From: Candidatus Tectimicrobiota bacterium
GTDB taxonomy: Bacteria > UBA8248 > JACPRG01
Assembly: GCA_016190025.1 (NCBI GenBank)
Contig: JACPRG010000150.1
Location: 1-50,474, forward strand
Length of the DNA: 50,474 nt
Reading direction: 5' to 3'
A program made the position numbers and the translations under genes. This document shows positions 1-8,332 of this stretch, one piece after another. The notes beneath the pieces are model-generated. The model was not told the origin of the DNA, did no database searches, and saw nothing but the letters and a program-made list of their open reading frames with translations. Each line of letters begins with the position of its first letter. The stretch's first letter is position 1.

Positions 1-283
1 GCACGTAGAACCGTACAAAGCAGAAGGCCGGTGACGACCCATATTTGGGAAACTCCCGGATCGCCCATCTCAGACTCTCCCACGACCCGCTGCCGTGTAG
101 TGGAATTTGAGGCTCAAATGCCGACGCGAGAAGAACCGTTCCAACTAGGTTGAGAAGAAGCGCAATATACCGGACGGAAGAAATCGGTACTAAATATTTG
201 GCGGTCGTGCCCACGACGACAACCAAAATAATCAGAACTGGAGTAACCCAGTTCAAATTCAGCTTAGGACCTTGGAACAACAT
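1..283 (-). CDS. Partial membrane protein of unknown function
   Basis: An open frame on the minus strand runs from an ATG at 283 off the left edge, giving about 94 residues. The N-terminus reads MLFQGPKLNLNWVTPV and is followed by two hydrophobic stretches, roughly residues 14-27 and 38-53, so the visible part looks like two membrane helices with a short polar connection. I recognise no family. Codon use is much less GC-rich than in the genes to the right. No good Shine-Dalgarno precedes the ATG, so the start may be wrong. The frame is open to the edge and shows hydrophobic periodicity, which is why I list it, but a short chance frame cannot be excluded. Confidence 0.4.
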   Translation of the reverse strand, partial: MLFQGPKLNLNWVTPVLIILVVVVGTTAKYLVPISSVRYIALLLNLVGTVLLASAFEPQIPLHGSGSWESLRWAIREFPKYGSSPAFCFVRFYV

Positions 284-584
284 ATGAGATTTCAGGCCGT
301 TGCTTCGATGCGCCGTTTTTGGCCGGATGTCTGATACGGACCGGCATAAAACCCTCCATGATGACCTCAGAGCGCATTGAAGGGGCTGCGAACCCCAGCC
401 GGTCCACGGTTGAGGAGATGGATATAATGGGAATTTTCCGTATCAAACTCTGGTTTTGCCCCTTCGGTCTTCATTCCCAATGAAAAGTATTGAATCCCTG
501 TCCAGAGCTCCTGTCAAGAGTTCTCTGAGACCCGTAAACCGGGCGCTGAGCGCCATCTCCCCCGGCAAAAAGGCGGAGTCCTGG
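284..584. other. Intergenic stretch with no recognised gene
   Basis: This stretch, with the palindromic element that follows it, separates the partial left-edge gene from the isochorismatase gene. It is lower in GC than the rest of the window. A 60-codon minus-strand frame at 264-446 has no ribosome site and no recognisable motif, so I do not call it. I see no RNA gene here. Confidence 0.5.
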
Positions 585-639
585 CCCTAGGGGCGCACGG
601 TCCCCCGCCTTCGCGAGGGCAGGCTTGCGCCCCTACGGG
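585..639. repeat. REP-like palindromic element
   Basis: Outer arms CCCTAGGGGCGCA (585-597) and TGCGCCCCTACGGG (626-639) are inverted copies with one base indel. Between them a smaller hairpin is formed by the CCGCC and GGGCAGG arms around TTCGCGA. The element lies 36 bp past the stop of the minus-strand isochorismatase gene. This nested layout with a GTAGGGGCGCA-like arm resembles dispersed REP or miniature palindromic elements. It could also act as a terminator for the gene on its right, although it has no T-tract. Only one copy is seen in the window. Confidence 0.5.
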
Positions 640-674
640 AAGAAGCCCGGTCGGATCGAGGAAAGCCGGGCCGC

Positions 675-1328
675 CTACCGGTTCGCCGTCACCGCCTTCC
701 GGGTCCAGGCGGCGATGACCTCATCGGTCTTGACCACGCGGCCGAACCAGCCGCCGATGCTGGCGAGCGTCCCCTCGTGGTGCTCGCGGGTCGTCGTGGC
801 GCAGGCGTCGTCCACCATCACGATGTTGTAGTCGAGCATGAAGCCGGTGCGCGCCGTGCTCTCGACGCAGACGTTGGTCGCCACCCCCGTCATGATGAGC
901 GTCTCAACGCCGAGGTTGCGCAGGATGAGGTCGAGGTTCGTCCCGTGAAAGGCGTCGTACCGGTTCTTGGTGATGACGATGTCCCCCGGCTTGGCCTCGA
1001 ACCCTTCGCAGAACTCCGCGCCCCACGTCCCCTCCACCACCACCGGCGTGTGCCGGGGACCGTGGTTGAACTGGTCGATCCGCTTCTGGGCGGGCCAGGC
1101 GGTCTCCGGCGCGCGGGCCACGCGGAAAAGGATGACGGGGACGCCCGCGGCGCGGGCCTCCTCCATCAGCCGGCGCAGCGCCGGCAGCATCTCCTGCGCG
1201 AGCGACACGCCCAGCCCGTTCTTGGCGAACGCCCCCTCGGGGTGGCAGAAATCGTTCTGGACGTCGATGACGACCAGGGCGGCGGTCTTGGGGTCCACCC
1301 ATTCGGCCAGGGAATGAACGTCTTTCAT
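675..1328 (-). CDS. Isochorismatase-family cysteine amidohydrolase (RutB-like)
   Basis: A 217-residue cysteine hydrolase of the isochorismatase fold. The catalytic triad is visible as Asp22 (VIDVQND), Lys121 (ITKNRYDAF) and Cys154 (ATNVCVEST), with the usual cis-peptide motif GVAT just before the cysteine. A catalytic cysteine with this spacing fits amidases such as ureidoacrylate hydrolase, N-carbamoylsarcosine amidase, biuret hydrolase or nicotinamidase rather than true isochorismatase, but the substrate cannot be read from sequence. AAAGGAGG lies before the ATG. The gene follows the binding-protein gene by 19 bp, so the two are probably cotranscribed. The M20 carbamoyl-amino-acid-type hydrolase upstream suggests a ureide or carbamoyl substrate. 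Confidence 0.85.
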   Translation of the reverse strand: MKDVHSLAEWVDPKTAALVVIDVQNDFCHPEGAFAKNGLGVSLAQEMLPALRRLMEEARAAGVPVILFRVARAPETAWPAQKRIDQFNHGPRHTPVVVEGTWGAEFCEGFEAKPGDIVITKNRYDAFHGTNLDLILRNLGVETLIMTGVATNVCVESTARTGFMLDYNIVMVDDACATTTREHHEGTLASIGGWFGRVVKTDEVIAAWTRKAVTANR

Positions 1329-1347
1329 TCCTCTTCCTCCTTTGGGG

Positions 1348-2376
1348 TTACGACAGGGGTTTTGGCGTCGGCTTCAACGGGGGTGAAGGGAGGAACCGGT
1401 CCGTATAAAGGTCCTCCACCGGGATCGACTTCTTCAGGCCGTACGCCTTCGTGACGACGTCCCGATGATACTTCATGTTGTCGGGATTGATATAGCCCAG
1501 GCCGTTCTTCTTCACGTCCGGAGTCAGCGTGTGGTCCAGGGTGATCTCCCAGGTCCTTTCGTTCAGCTTCCGGTCGGCGTCGGGCATGACCTTGGCGAGG
1601 ATGTCGAGCCCTTCCTGGGGATTCTCGATGGCGTAGGCCAGACCGCGCAGAGATTGCTTGACGAAGTCGTCCGCGACCTTCGGTTTTTGGGCGATGACCG
1701 AGTCCGTCGTCGTGATTCCGTCCGAACTCAGCCGCACGCCGTAGTCGCTCCACGGAATCGAGACAATGGAGTCGCCCGATTTCGCCGCCTGCATCTGGAG
1801 CTGGGGGACCACCGTCACGAAGGTGATGATGGCGTCCACCTTCTTGGCGAGGAGGCTCGGGTTTTTGGCCGTGGGCGCCATGTTGACCCACTTCCATTTC
1901 TTCAAGCCGGCCGCGTTGGAGAAGATCTCAAAGGTCGTGTGGATGGCGTCTCCGAAGGTGACGCCCAGGCTTTTCCCCTCCAGGTCCTTGGCCGTCCGGA
2001 TCCCCGAGCTCTTGAGCGCCAGGTTCGTGTGGAATCCCCGGTCATGGACGGAGGCCAGAAACCTGAGACTCAGCCCCTTGTCCCGGCTGAGGACGACGTT
2101 CGCCGGATCGGTGAAACCGATCAAGGCGGCCCCCGACGCGATGGCCGTCGCCGTGTTCCCGGAGCCGTACCCGCGGACGATGGTCACGTCCAGGCCCTTC
2201 TCCCGATACCAGCCCTTCTCCTTGGCGACCAGGAAACCCAGGTGCTTGGAGTAAACCACCCAGTCCGCCATGAACTTGAACTGTTCCGCCGCCGCGGGCT
2301 TCGCTCCCCCAAGGACTCCCGCACCGATCAGGCCGGCCAGCAGAACTGACAGCCAATACGAACCCTTCCGTCGCAT
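1348..2376 (-). CDS. ABC transporter substrate-binding protein, NMT1/THI5-like
   Basis: A periplasmic solute-binding protein of the NMT1/THI5/SsuA type, 342 residues. It has a classical signal peptide (MRRKGSYWLSVLL...) with a likely cut after Ala30 in PAAA-EQ. The mature start (FMADWVVYSKHLGFLVAKEKGWY) and the segment YGSGNTATAIASGAALIGFTD are typical of this family, which binds pyrimidines, taurine, aliphatic sulfonates or nitrate. I place the start at the ATG at 2376 because it is preceded by GGGGGGAG and starts a signal peptide, although the frame stays open to 2586. No permease or ATPase gene is adjacent, so the rest of the transporter must be encoded elsewhere. Transcription probably starts near 2605. 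Confidence 0.85.
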   Translation of the reverse strand: MRRKGSYWLSVLLAGLIGAGVLGGAKPAAAEQFKFMADWVVYSKHLGFLVAKEKGWYREKGLDVTIVRGYGSGNTATAIASGAALIGFTDPANVVLSRDKGLSLRFLASVHDRGFHTNLALKSSGIRTAKDLEGKSLGVTFGDAIHTTFEIFSNAAGLKKWKWVNMAPTAKNPSLLAKKVDAIITFVTVVPQLQMQAAKSGDSIVSIPWSDYGVRLSSDGITTTDSVIAQKPKVADDFVKQSLRGLAYAIENPQEGLDILAKVMPDADRKLNERTWEITLDHTLTPDVKKNGLGYINPDNMKYHRDVVTKAYGLKKSIPVEDLYTDRFLPSPPLKPTPKPLS

Positions 2377-2573
2377 GGTTTCTCCCCCCTCTGACGTTTC
2401 ATCGGATAAAGGTGCGCCTTCCCGGAAGACCTTTCCCGGAGCCGTCTTCCCCCGGCCCGTTCCTTTTTGGATCGTCGCCCCACAAACTGAACGGGCGATG
2501 TCGATCGGCCTGGCCCAGCAACGGAGAGAACTGAACGTGAACACAATTGACCCGGAATTTCTCATCTCAAACT

Positions 2574-2590
2574 GGGAATGAACCATTCCC
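2574..2590. promoter_or_regulatory. Perfect 7-bp inverted repeat in the binding-protein leader
   Basis: GGGAATG and CATTCCC are separated by only AAC. On the minus strand the repeat lies about 15-30 nt downstream of the predicted transcription start, a normal place for a repressor operator. A 3-nt loop also allows an RNA hairpin. The leader is about 230 nt long, and I see no TPP or other riboswitch core in it. Confidence 0.4.
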
Positions 2591-2612
2591 GGCCACCTGT
2601 GCCTTTGAATCC

Positions 2613-2641
2613 ATTTGAGACCCGTCCGGCCGAGGTGTCAA
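2613..2641 (-). promoter_or_regulatory. Sigma-70 promoter for the binding protein-isochorismatase unit
   Basis: On the minus strand TTGACA (2641-2636) and TCAAAT (2618-2613) are separated by exactly 17 bp. It faces the binding-protein gene, whose start is at 2376, and lies after the M20 hydrolase stop at 2737. The cluster is therefore probably two transcription units. Confidence 0.6.
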
Positions 2642-2736
2642 CCGTATTTTGAGCCCCCGAATCGGCACAGGTCCTGCGTGCGTCCAGGAAAACGCGCCGT
2701 CGCGCCCTCGCCGTCTCTTTCCGGGAGATTGCGGAA

Positions 2737-3987
2737 TCAGCCCCTTGCGGCGGCCAAATCGAGGAGGGCGTGGAGCATGACGTTGGCGCCCGTCTCCACG
2801 TCCCGCCAGCGGGTCAGCTCATCGGGGCAGTGGCTGCGCCCCCCGACGCTCGGGACGAAGAAAAGACCCGCCGGCATCGCCCCGGCGAGGATCTGGGCGT
2901 CATGGCCCGCTCCGCTGTGCATTTCCCGCCACCGGGCGCCGACCCGCTCCGAGGCCCTTCTCAACGCCGAGCGGACCTTCGGCGAGAGCTTCACGGCCCG
3001 GGCGGCGAAGGTCTGCTCCAGCGTCGCCTGGAGCCCGTGCCTTCGGGCGATCTCCCGCAGGGAGGCCCGGACCGCCTTGCGCATCCGCGCGAGGGCCGCC
3101 GGGGAGAGGTCCCGCATGTCCAGCGTGAAGCGGGCCTTCTCGGGGACGATGTTCGCCGCCCCCGGCGAGAGCGCGCAGTAGCCGATGGTGGCGACGCTGA
3201 TGGGCGTCCCGCTCCTTCGGATGAGGTCCCGCAGGCCCGCGGCGAACTCGGCGGCGCCGAGGAAGGCGTCCTTCCGCAGGGGGAAGGGCGTCGTCCCGGC
3301 GTGGTCGGGGCGGCCGTGGAAGGTGACCTCGAACTTCCAGAGGCCCACGATCCCGGTCACGACGCCGATCTGCGCCCCCGCGGTCTCCAGGACCGGACCC
3401 TGCTCCACGTGCAGCTCCAGATAGGCCAGGTAATCCTTGAGGTCCCGCCCGGCCCGGAGCGCCCCCGCCGGGGTGAGGCCCGCGGCCTTCAGGGCGTCGG
3501 GGAGGCGGACCCCCTGGGGGTCCCGGCTCGCCTCGATCTCCCCCCGAGTCATCTTCCCGGTGAATGCCTTGCTCCCGAAGAACCCGCCGAACCGGCCCTC
3601 CTCGTCCGTGAAGGCGATGACCTCCAGGGGATGGCGAGTCCGGACGCCGGATTCCCGGATCGTCCGGACGGCCTCGAGGGCGGCCAGGACGCCGAGGGCG
3701 CCGTCGAACCGGCCTCCGTTGGGGACCGAGTCGATGTGGGAGCCGGCCAGGACGGCCGGAGCGGATGACCCCGGGGTCTCCAGGCGCCCGGAGATGTTCC
3801 CGGCGCCGTCCACGCGCGCCCTCAGGCCCGCCGCCTCGAGCCTGCGAAGGAGCCACTTCCTTCCCTGGGCGTCGGCGGGGGAGAGAGCCGGCCGGGAGAC
3901 GCCCCCGTGGGCCGTGCGTCCGATCCGGGCCAGGTCCTCCAGGTCTTTCCGGAGGCGGGGAAGGTGGATGCGGGGGTTTTCGGTCAT
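2737..3987 (-). CDS. M20-family Zn-dependent N-carbamoyl-amino acid / allantoate-type amidohydrolase
   Basis: A 416-residue dinuclear zinc hydrolase of the allantoate amidohydrolase / N-carbamoyl-L-amino acid hydrolase / beta-ureidopropionase group. Metal ligands and neighbours are all visible: His84 in GSHIDSVPNGG, Asp95 in RFDG, Glu129-Glu130 in TDEEGRFGG, His193 in LELHVEQGPVLE and His386 in GGRSHCPDE. The dimerisation or lid domain begins around residue 215 with GRPDHAGTTPF. Length is normal for the family. Allantoate, N-carbamoyl amino acids and 3-ureidopropionate cannot be told apart from sequence alone. It is the last gene of a run that begins with the ornithine-cyclodeaminase homologue, 45 bp after the HAD gene. 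Confidence 0.88.
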   Translation of the reverse strand: MTENPRIHLPRLRKDLEDLARIGRTAHGGVSRPALSPADAQGRKWLLRRLEAAGLRARVDGAGNISGRLETPGSSAPAVLAGSHIDSVPNGGRFDGALGVLAALEAVRTIRESGVRTRHPLEVIAFTDEEGRFGGFFGSKAFTGKMTRGEIEASRDPQGVRLPDALKAAGLTPAGALRAGRDLKDYLAYLELHVEQGPVLETAGAQIGVVTGIVGLWKFEVTFHGRPDHAGTTPFPLRKDAFLGAAEFAAGLRDLIRRSGTPISVATIGYCALSPGAANIVPEKARFTLDMRDLSPAALARMRKAVRASLREIARRHGLQATLEQTFAARAVKLSPKVRSALRRASERVGARWREMHSGAGHDAQILAGAMPAGLFFVPSVGGRSHCPDELTRWRDVETGANVMLHALLDLAAARG

Positions 3988-4032
3988 GGGTCTTCTCCGG
4001 GATCTGGTGACGGGCGGACCGGGGAGAGCGCC

Positions 4033-4746
4033 TCAGGGCCGCATCGCCGGCTCCGCCCCTGTGCGCGCGGAATCCAGCAGGGAGAGAAAGGCGCCGCAGT
4101 CGCCGAGGTCGCGGAGGAGGAAGTCCGGACCGGCCGCGCGCAGCGCGTCGGCGCTCGCCCCGCCGGTGGCGACCGCCACGGTGCGGACCCCGGCCGCCTT
4201 TCCCGCCTCCACGTCGAGGACGGTGTCCCCCACCAGCCAGGCCGTCGGCCGCGTCCCTTCGGGCAGGAACGCCGCGGCCCGCTCCGCGGCCACGCGGACG
4301 ATGTCGGCCCGGACCTTGGCGTCCGACCCGAACCCCCCGAATGGGAATCGCCTGTTGAGACGGGCCCGGCGCAGCTTCAGGCGGGCCCCCCGCTCGATGT
4401 TCCCCGTGGCGAGGCCGGTCACAGTGTCCCCCCGGGCCGAGAGGCGGGCCAGAAGCCGCCCCACGCCGGGCAGGACGCGGAAGCCGCCGGCCTTCTCCAG
4501 GACCTGGGGAAGCACCTTCAGGTACAGCCCGAACAGCCGCGCCGTCTCCGCGGGCGTGGGGGGACGTCCCCGCCATTTCAGATAGACCGTTTCGACGATG
4601 GCGGGGTCGGTCCTCCCGTGCAGGGTGATCCCGTCCAGGGCGTTCTCCCAGGCGTGGGCCTTCTGGAAGGCGAGGCTCAGCGCCCGCCGCCCGGCGCCGC
4701 CGGAGTCGATCAGCGTGCCGTCGATGTCGAAGAGGATGACGTGCAT
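4033..4746 (-). CDS. HAD-superfamily hydrolase, phosphoglycolate phosphatase-like
   Basis: A 237-residue HAD phosphatase. Motif I is Asp7-Ile-Asp9-Gly-Thr in ILFDIDGTLIDSGG, motif II is the TGLATGN segment (110-116), and motif IV is GDTVLDVEAGKAAG from residue 173. The helical cap lies at roughly 15-90, as in the Gph/phosphatase subfamily. The usual KPxP motif around the catalytic lysine is replaced by SDAKVRAD, so substrate assignment to phosphoglycolate is weak. The gene sits 33 bp after the ornithine-cyclodeaminase homologue and 45 bp before the M20 hydrolase, consistent with one operon. Its role there is unknown. Confidence 0.75.
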   Translation of the reverse strand: MHVILFDIDGTLIDSGGAGRRALSLAFQKAHAWENALDGITLHGRTDPAIVETVYLKWRGRPPTPAETARLFGLYLKVLPQVLEKAGGFRVLPGVGRLLARLSARGDTVTGLATGNIERGARLKLRRARLNRRFPFGGFGSDAKVRADIVRVAAERAAAFLPEGTRPTAWLVGDTVLDVEAGKAAGVRTVAVATGGASADALRAAGPDFLLRDLGDCGAFLSLLDSARTGAEPAMRP

Positions 4747-4779
4747 CGGTTCCAGAGGGGTTTCCGCCCGAGAGGGGAA

Positions 4780-5745
4780 TCAGGGCTCGAAGGGGGTGCC
4801 TGCGCCTTCGGCTCTGGCGCGCTCGTGGACCCGCCGGGCCACCGCCACGTCTTCCAGGGCGAGCCCCTGGGAGCAGAAAAGGGTGATCTGCGCGTCGGAC
4901 TCTCTGCCCGGCCGCTTGCCCGCGACGATGTCCCCCAGCTCCTCCACCCGCTCCCAGGAGAGGGCGCCTTCGGCCGCCGGGAGAAGCAAGTCGCCCGCTT
5001 CCCGCCGCGCCACCTCCAGGGAGTCCACCGCGATCCGGTGGCAGGCCGCGACGGCCGGGGTGTCCAGCTCCCGCCGGTTCTCCCAGTTGGAGCCGATGGC
5101 GTTGACGTGCACGCCGGGCCTCAGCCAGCCGCCGAAGAGGACGGGGTCCTTCGCCTTGGTGGCGGTGATGACGATGTCGGCGTCCCGCACGCACGCCTCC
5201 GCGGAGGGGGCCGCCTCGACGGGGACGCCGAGGGCGCTCTCCATCTCCTGGCAGAACGCCTTGCAGCGCTCCGGGTTGCGGCCGAAGGCGCGGACCCGCT
5301 CGATGGGCCGGACCTCCCGGACGGCCAGAAGCTGCCCGCGGGCCTGCCAGCCGGTCCCGATGATGCCGACCTCCCGGCAGTCCGGCCGCGCGAGATGACG
5401 GGTGGCCACGCCGCTCGCGGCCCCCGTGCGCATCTGGCCGAGGCGGCCCGCCTGGAGGACGGCCAGGGGCGTTCCGTCGTTGTCGTAGAGCATCACCGTG
5501 AAGCGGACGCCGCCCTTGGAGGAGGTGTACACCTTGACGCCCGTCGCCCCGCGGCCGACGCTTCCCAGGTCCGGCGCGCCGGCCGCCATGAAGTGCAGGA
5601 CGGAGTCTCCCGCCATAATTCGGCGGCGCGGCTGGTTTTGCGCCCTTTTCTCCCCGAGCAGCCGGAACGCCTCCTCGACGGCCTCGATGGCGGCCGGCAT
5701 GTCCAGGAGCCTCTCGACGTCGGCTTCCGTCAGGTAGAGCGCCAT
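4780..5745 (-). CDS. Ornithine cyclodeaminase / mu-crystallin family NAD(P)-dependent enzyme
   Basis: A 321-residue member of the ornithine cyclodeaminase / alanine dehydrogenase / ketimine reductase family. The substrate-side lysine is Lys71 (ATGVKVYT), with Arg106 in QMRTGAASG. The Rossmann nucleotide-binding turn is GIIGTGWQARGQLL from residue 128. The segment VITATKAKDPVLFGGWLRPG and the later GSNWENRRELDT match the family's second conserved region. Members interconvert ornithine and proline, reduce cyclic imines, or act on alanine or ectoine intermediates, and sequence alone does not decide. As the first gene of the run down to the M20 hydrolase, it suggests that an amino or imino acid released by the hydrolase is used here. 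Confidence 0.82.
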   Translation of the reverse strand: MALYLTEADVERLLDMPAAIEAVEEAFRLLGEKRAQNQPRRRIMAGDSVLHFMAAGAPDLGSVGRGATGVKVYTSSKGGVRFTVMLYDNDGTPLAVLQAGRLGQMRTGAASGVATRHLARPDCREVGIIGTGWQARGQLLAVREVRPIERVRAFGRNPERCKAFCQEMESALGVPVEAAPSAEACVRDADIVITATKAKDPVLFGGWLRPGVHVNAIGSNWENRRELDTPAVAACHRIAVDSLEVARREAGDLLLPAAEGALSWERVEELGDIVAGKRPGRESDAQITLFCSQGLALEDVAVARRVHERARAEGAGTPFEP

Positions 5746-5836
5746 GATCCTGAGTCGCGCTGTCCGTTGGGCGGGAGGGAGGGGAACAAAAAAAGGGCCG
5801 AGGAACCCATCCCCATCCCCCGGCCTTGGCTTGCGG

Positions 5837-5910
5837 TGGAGGCGGCACCCGGATTCGAACCGGGGATCAAGGCTTTGCAGGCCTCTGCCTTACCGCTTGG
5901 CTATGCCGCC
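5837..5910 (-). tRNA. tRNA-Cys (anticodon GCA)
   Basis: The minus strand folds as a complete tRNA. The acceptor arm pairs GGCGGCA with TGCCGCC, the discriminator is U and CCA is encoded. The anticodon loop is CTGCAAA, giving GCA for cysteine. The T-arm carries GGTTCGAATCC. It follows tRNA-Gly by about 100 bp and lies just upstream of the ornithine-cyclodeaminase-like gene, so read-through into that gene is possible. Confidence 0.95.
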
Positions 5911-6009
5911 CGCAACGGCGGAGACGGCGCAACCCTTCTCCTTGCGCCCTCCGGAAATTGAGTGCCCCGGCTCCGGCGACCTTCGGGGACCCGGGAGCCG
6001 GCTGTCTTC

Positions 6010-6084
6010 TGGAGCGGGAAACGGGATTTGAACCCGCGACCCTCGCCTTGGCAAGGCGATGCTCTACCTCTGAGCTATTCCCGC
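6010..6084 (-). tRNA. tRNA-Gly (anticodon GCC)
   Basis: The minus strand starts GCGGGAATAGCTCAG and ends TTCCCGC-T-CCA with an encoded CCA tail. The anticodon stem TCGCC/GGCGA encloses TTGCCAA, giving GCC for glycine. The T-arm is GCGGGTTCAAATCCCG. All four stems pair. Confidence 0.96.
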
Positions 6085-6385
6085 TCGTCGCGGTGGTTCT
6101 GTATCGCGGCTTTTGCAGTATCAGCGTAATGAAACCGCAAGACCCTGTCAATAGATGGACCCGACCGACTGCCTGTTCCATCCTCTTACCAATATTGTCC
6201 CCTGGCCGGAGTCATTTCCATTTTTTCCGCGCATGAAAAGCGCCCCGATTGAACTGGTTGAAGGGATCTCCCGCGATCTTGGAGGGTTGAACGTCGGCCG
6301 TTCTCCCAGGCGTTTGGCGGCTGGGGATAGGGTCTGTGGCGGAAATGTGAGACAATTTTGAGGGATTGCGTCCGCCGGGTGGCGA
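6085..6385. other. Intergenic region between tRNA-Gly and the histidine kinase
   Basis: This divergent gap contains the minus-strand tRNA promoter at 6123-6151. On the plus strand I see no convincing promoter or RNA gene, only a run of T/C-rich sequence around 6220. Short frames here have no ribosome site or recognisable motif. Confidence 0.5.
6123..6151 (-). promoter_or_regulatory. Sigma-70 promoter for tRNA-Gly/tRNA-Cys
   Basis: On the minus strand TTGACA (6151-6146) and TACGCT (6128-6123) are spaced by 17 bp. The predicted start lies about 33 nt before the 5' end of tRNA-Gly. A perfect -35 with a short leader is typical of stable RNA promoters. Confidence 0.65.
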
Positions 6386-8332
6386 ATGTCTTTGCCGCCA
6401 TCGGAGGTTGGTTTCCCCCCGCGAGGCGGGTTTCCGGGGATTGCCGTGACGGACAGCCGGAAAAGGTTGAAGGGGGCGGAGCTGGGGAAAATCGCCCGGG
6501 GCGTCCTGGAGACGGCCAGTTGCGTCGTGGTGTTCCTGGACCTCGAGGGGAACGTCACACACCTGAACGGCTTCGGGGAGAGGTTTCTCGGTGGGTCCGA
6601 GGAGGAGGTGGCGGGGAAAAGCTGGGTGGAAGAGTTCGTCCCGCCCGAGGAGCGGCATCGGGTCCGGGAGGTCTTCCAGGCGATCGCACGGGGCGAATCC
6701 GCGGGGCCGAGCGAGAGCGGGGTCCTCTGCAAGGGCGGCAGGCGTCCTTTGGCCTGGGTGGACACTCCCATCCGCGACGACTCCGGGAAGGTGGCGGGGA
6801 TCGCGCGGATCGGAATCGGCTTCCCGCAGGAGGAGCGCTTGCGGAGCGCGCTCCAGGAAAGGGAGACCCGGATCCGCGTCGTCATGGACAACATGGTGGA
6901 CGGCTTCGTCACTGTCGACGAGCGCGGGATCATCGAGACCTTCAATCGCGCCGCCGAGCGGATGTTCGGCTACCCGCCCGAAGAGGTCATCGGACAAAAC
7001 TTCTCCCTTCTTATGGCCGAGCCTCACCAGGAGGGGCGCGACGACTCCATCCGGAGCTATCTGCGGACGGGCGAGGCCGAGGTCCTCGGCGTCGGGCGGG
7101 AAGTGGCGGGGCGGCGGAAGGACGGCTCGACTTTCCCCCTCGCTCTGGTCCTCGCGGAGATCCGTCTGGACGAGCGGCGCATGTACGCGGGAAGCCTGCG
7201 GGACCTCACGAGGGAGAGGGCGCTTCGGTCCGCCGCGCAGAGCGAACACCGCCTGAAGGCCGCCATCGTGGAGACCTCGGTGGACGCGATCCTGGCCCTG
7301 GACCGGGAAGGGCGCATCCTTTCGTGGAACTCGGGCGCCGAGGCGGCCTTCGGTTACCCGGCGGCGGAGGTCCTGGGGCGGCACTTCCGGGTCCTTGTCC
7401 CCCCTGACCTGCTGGAGGAAGGGGAGGTGGAGCGCCTGGAGAGGATGGTCCGGGAGGAGGGGCAGGTCCGCAATTACGCGACCCGGCGGCGAAGGAAGGA
7501 CGGGCAGGAGATCCAGGTGGTCCTCTCCCGGACGCCCCTTCGGAACGAGGCCGGAGAGCTCATCGGCTACTCCTCCATCCTCCGGGACGTCACGGAGGAG
7601 AACTGGCTGCGGGAGCAGCTCCAGCAATCGGCGAAGTTTTCGGCCATCGGCGAGCTGGCGGCGGGCCTCGCCCATGAGATCGGAGGGCCCCTGAGCGTCA
7701 TCTCCGGCAACGCCGAGTTCCTCCTGAGGAGCCTGGACCCCGGCGACCCCAGGAGAGAGGACGTCCAGGGCATTGCGAAGGAATGCGAGGCGGTGGCCTC
7801 CCTCCTCCGCCGGCTCTTGGATTTCAGCCGGCCGGCCCGGCTGGAAGCCAGGCCGGTCGACGTGAACGAGACCCTGCGCAACGTCTTGCTCCTGGTGCGC
7901 AAGCTGATCACCAAGGTCCACATCGAGCTCAAGCTGGACCTCCAGGTGGGGCTGCCCGCGGTCCTGGCGGACCCCAACCAGTTGGAGCAGGTGGTCATGA
8001 ATCTCATCCTGAACGCCCGTCACGCCATGCCGGAGGGGGGCCAGCTTCAGATCCGCTCTTTCGCCACCCAGGACGTGGGCCGGAAGAGGCGGCGGAAAGT
8101 CGGCATCGAGATCAGCGACACGGGGGTGGGGATCCCGGAAGAGAACCTGGGGCGGGTCTTCGACCCCTTTTTCACCACCCGCCTCCCGGGCGAGGGGACC
8201 GGCCTCGGCCTCGCCATCAGCCGCCGCATCGTGACGGATCATCAGGGGACCATCTCGGTCAAGAGCCGCGTCGGCCGGGGGACGACGTTCGCCATCGAGT
8301 TGCCCGCCATGGAGGAGGGGACGGATAGGTGA
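6386..8332 (+). CDS. PAS-PAS-PAS sensor histidine kinase (NtrB/FixL-like)
   Basis: A 648-residue soluble histidine kinase with no membrane segment. Three PAS domains lie at about 36-148, 160-282 and 285-405. The dimerisation/phosphoacceptor segment follows with His430 in [12 protein letters not shown]. The ATPase domain has the N box [10 protein letters not shown] (539-548), [12 protein letters not shown] (578-589), FDPFFTT and [11 protein letters not shown]. The second PAS resembles the FixL haem PAS ([17 protein letters not shown] and [11 protein letters not shown]), but the position of the FixL haem histidine appears to be Arg218. The start is not certain: no strong Shine-Dalgarno precedes 6386, and a GTG at 6446 is an alternative. 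Its stop overlaps the start of the response regulator, so the two form a cognate pair. Confidence 0.88.
   Translation: MSLPPSEVGFPPRGGFPGIAVTDSRKRLKGAELGKIARGVLETASCVVVFLDLEGNVTHLNGFGERFLGGSEEEVAGKSWVEEFVPPEERHRVREVFQAIARGESAGPSESGVLCKGGRRPLAWVDTPIRDDSGKVAGIARIGIGFPQEERLRSALQERETRIRVVMDNMVDGFVTVDERGIIETFNRAAERMFGYPPEEVIGQNFSLLMAEPHQEGRDDSIRSYLRTGEAEVLGVGREVAGRRKDGSTFPLALVLAEIRLDERRMYAGSLRDLTRERALRSAAQSEHRLKAAIVETSVDAILALDREGRILSWNSGAEAAFGYPAAEVLGRHFRVLVPPDLLEEGEVERLERMVREEGQVRNYATRRRRKDGQEIQVVLSRTPLRNEAGELIGYSSILRDVTEENWLREQLQQSAKFSAIGELAAGLAHEIGGPLSVISGNAEFLLRSLDPGDPRREDVQGIAKECEAVASLLRRLLDFSRPARLEARPVDVNETLRNVLLLVRKLITKVHIELKLDLQVGLPAVLADPNQLEQVVMNLILNARHAMPEGGQLQIRSFATQDVGRKRRRKVGIEISDTGVGIPEENLGRVFDPFFTTRLPGEGTGLGLAISRRIVTDHQGTISVKSRVGRGTTFAIELPAMEEGTDR

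Noticed and set aside
264..446. Short minus-strand frame of 60 codons in the left gap
   Set aside because: No ribosome site, no motif, and it overlaps the start of the left-edge gene.
2377..2600. TPP or other riboswitch in the leader of the NMT1/THI5-like gene
   Set aside because: The TPP core elements and the P1 layout were not found; only a simple hairpin is seen.
2900..5848. A 982-codon open frame on the minus strand rich in Arg, Pro and Gly
   Set aside because: It overlaps three recognisable genes in another frame, has the composition expected of GC-rich frame shadows and shows no family motif.
6212..8242. A 676-codon frame antisense to the histidine kinase
   Set aside because: It is the mirror of conserved kinase codons, with Asp/Leu/Arg-biased composition and no domain.
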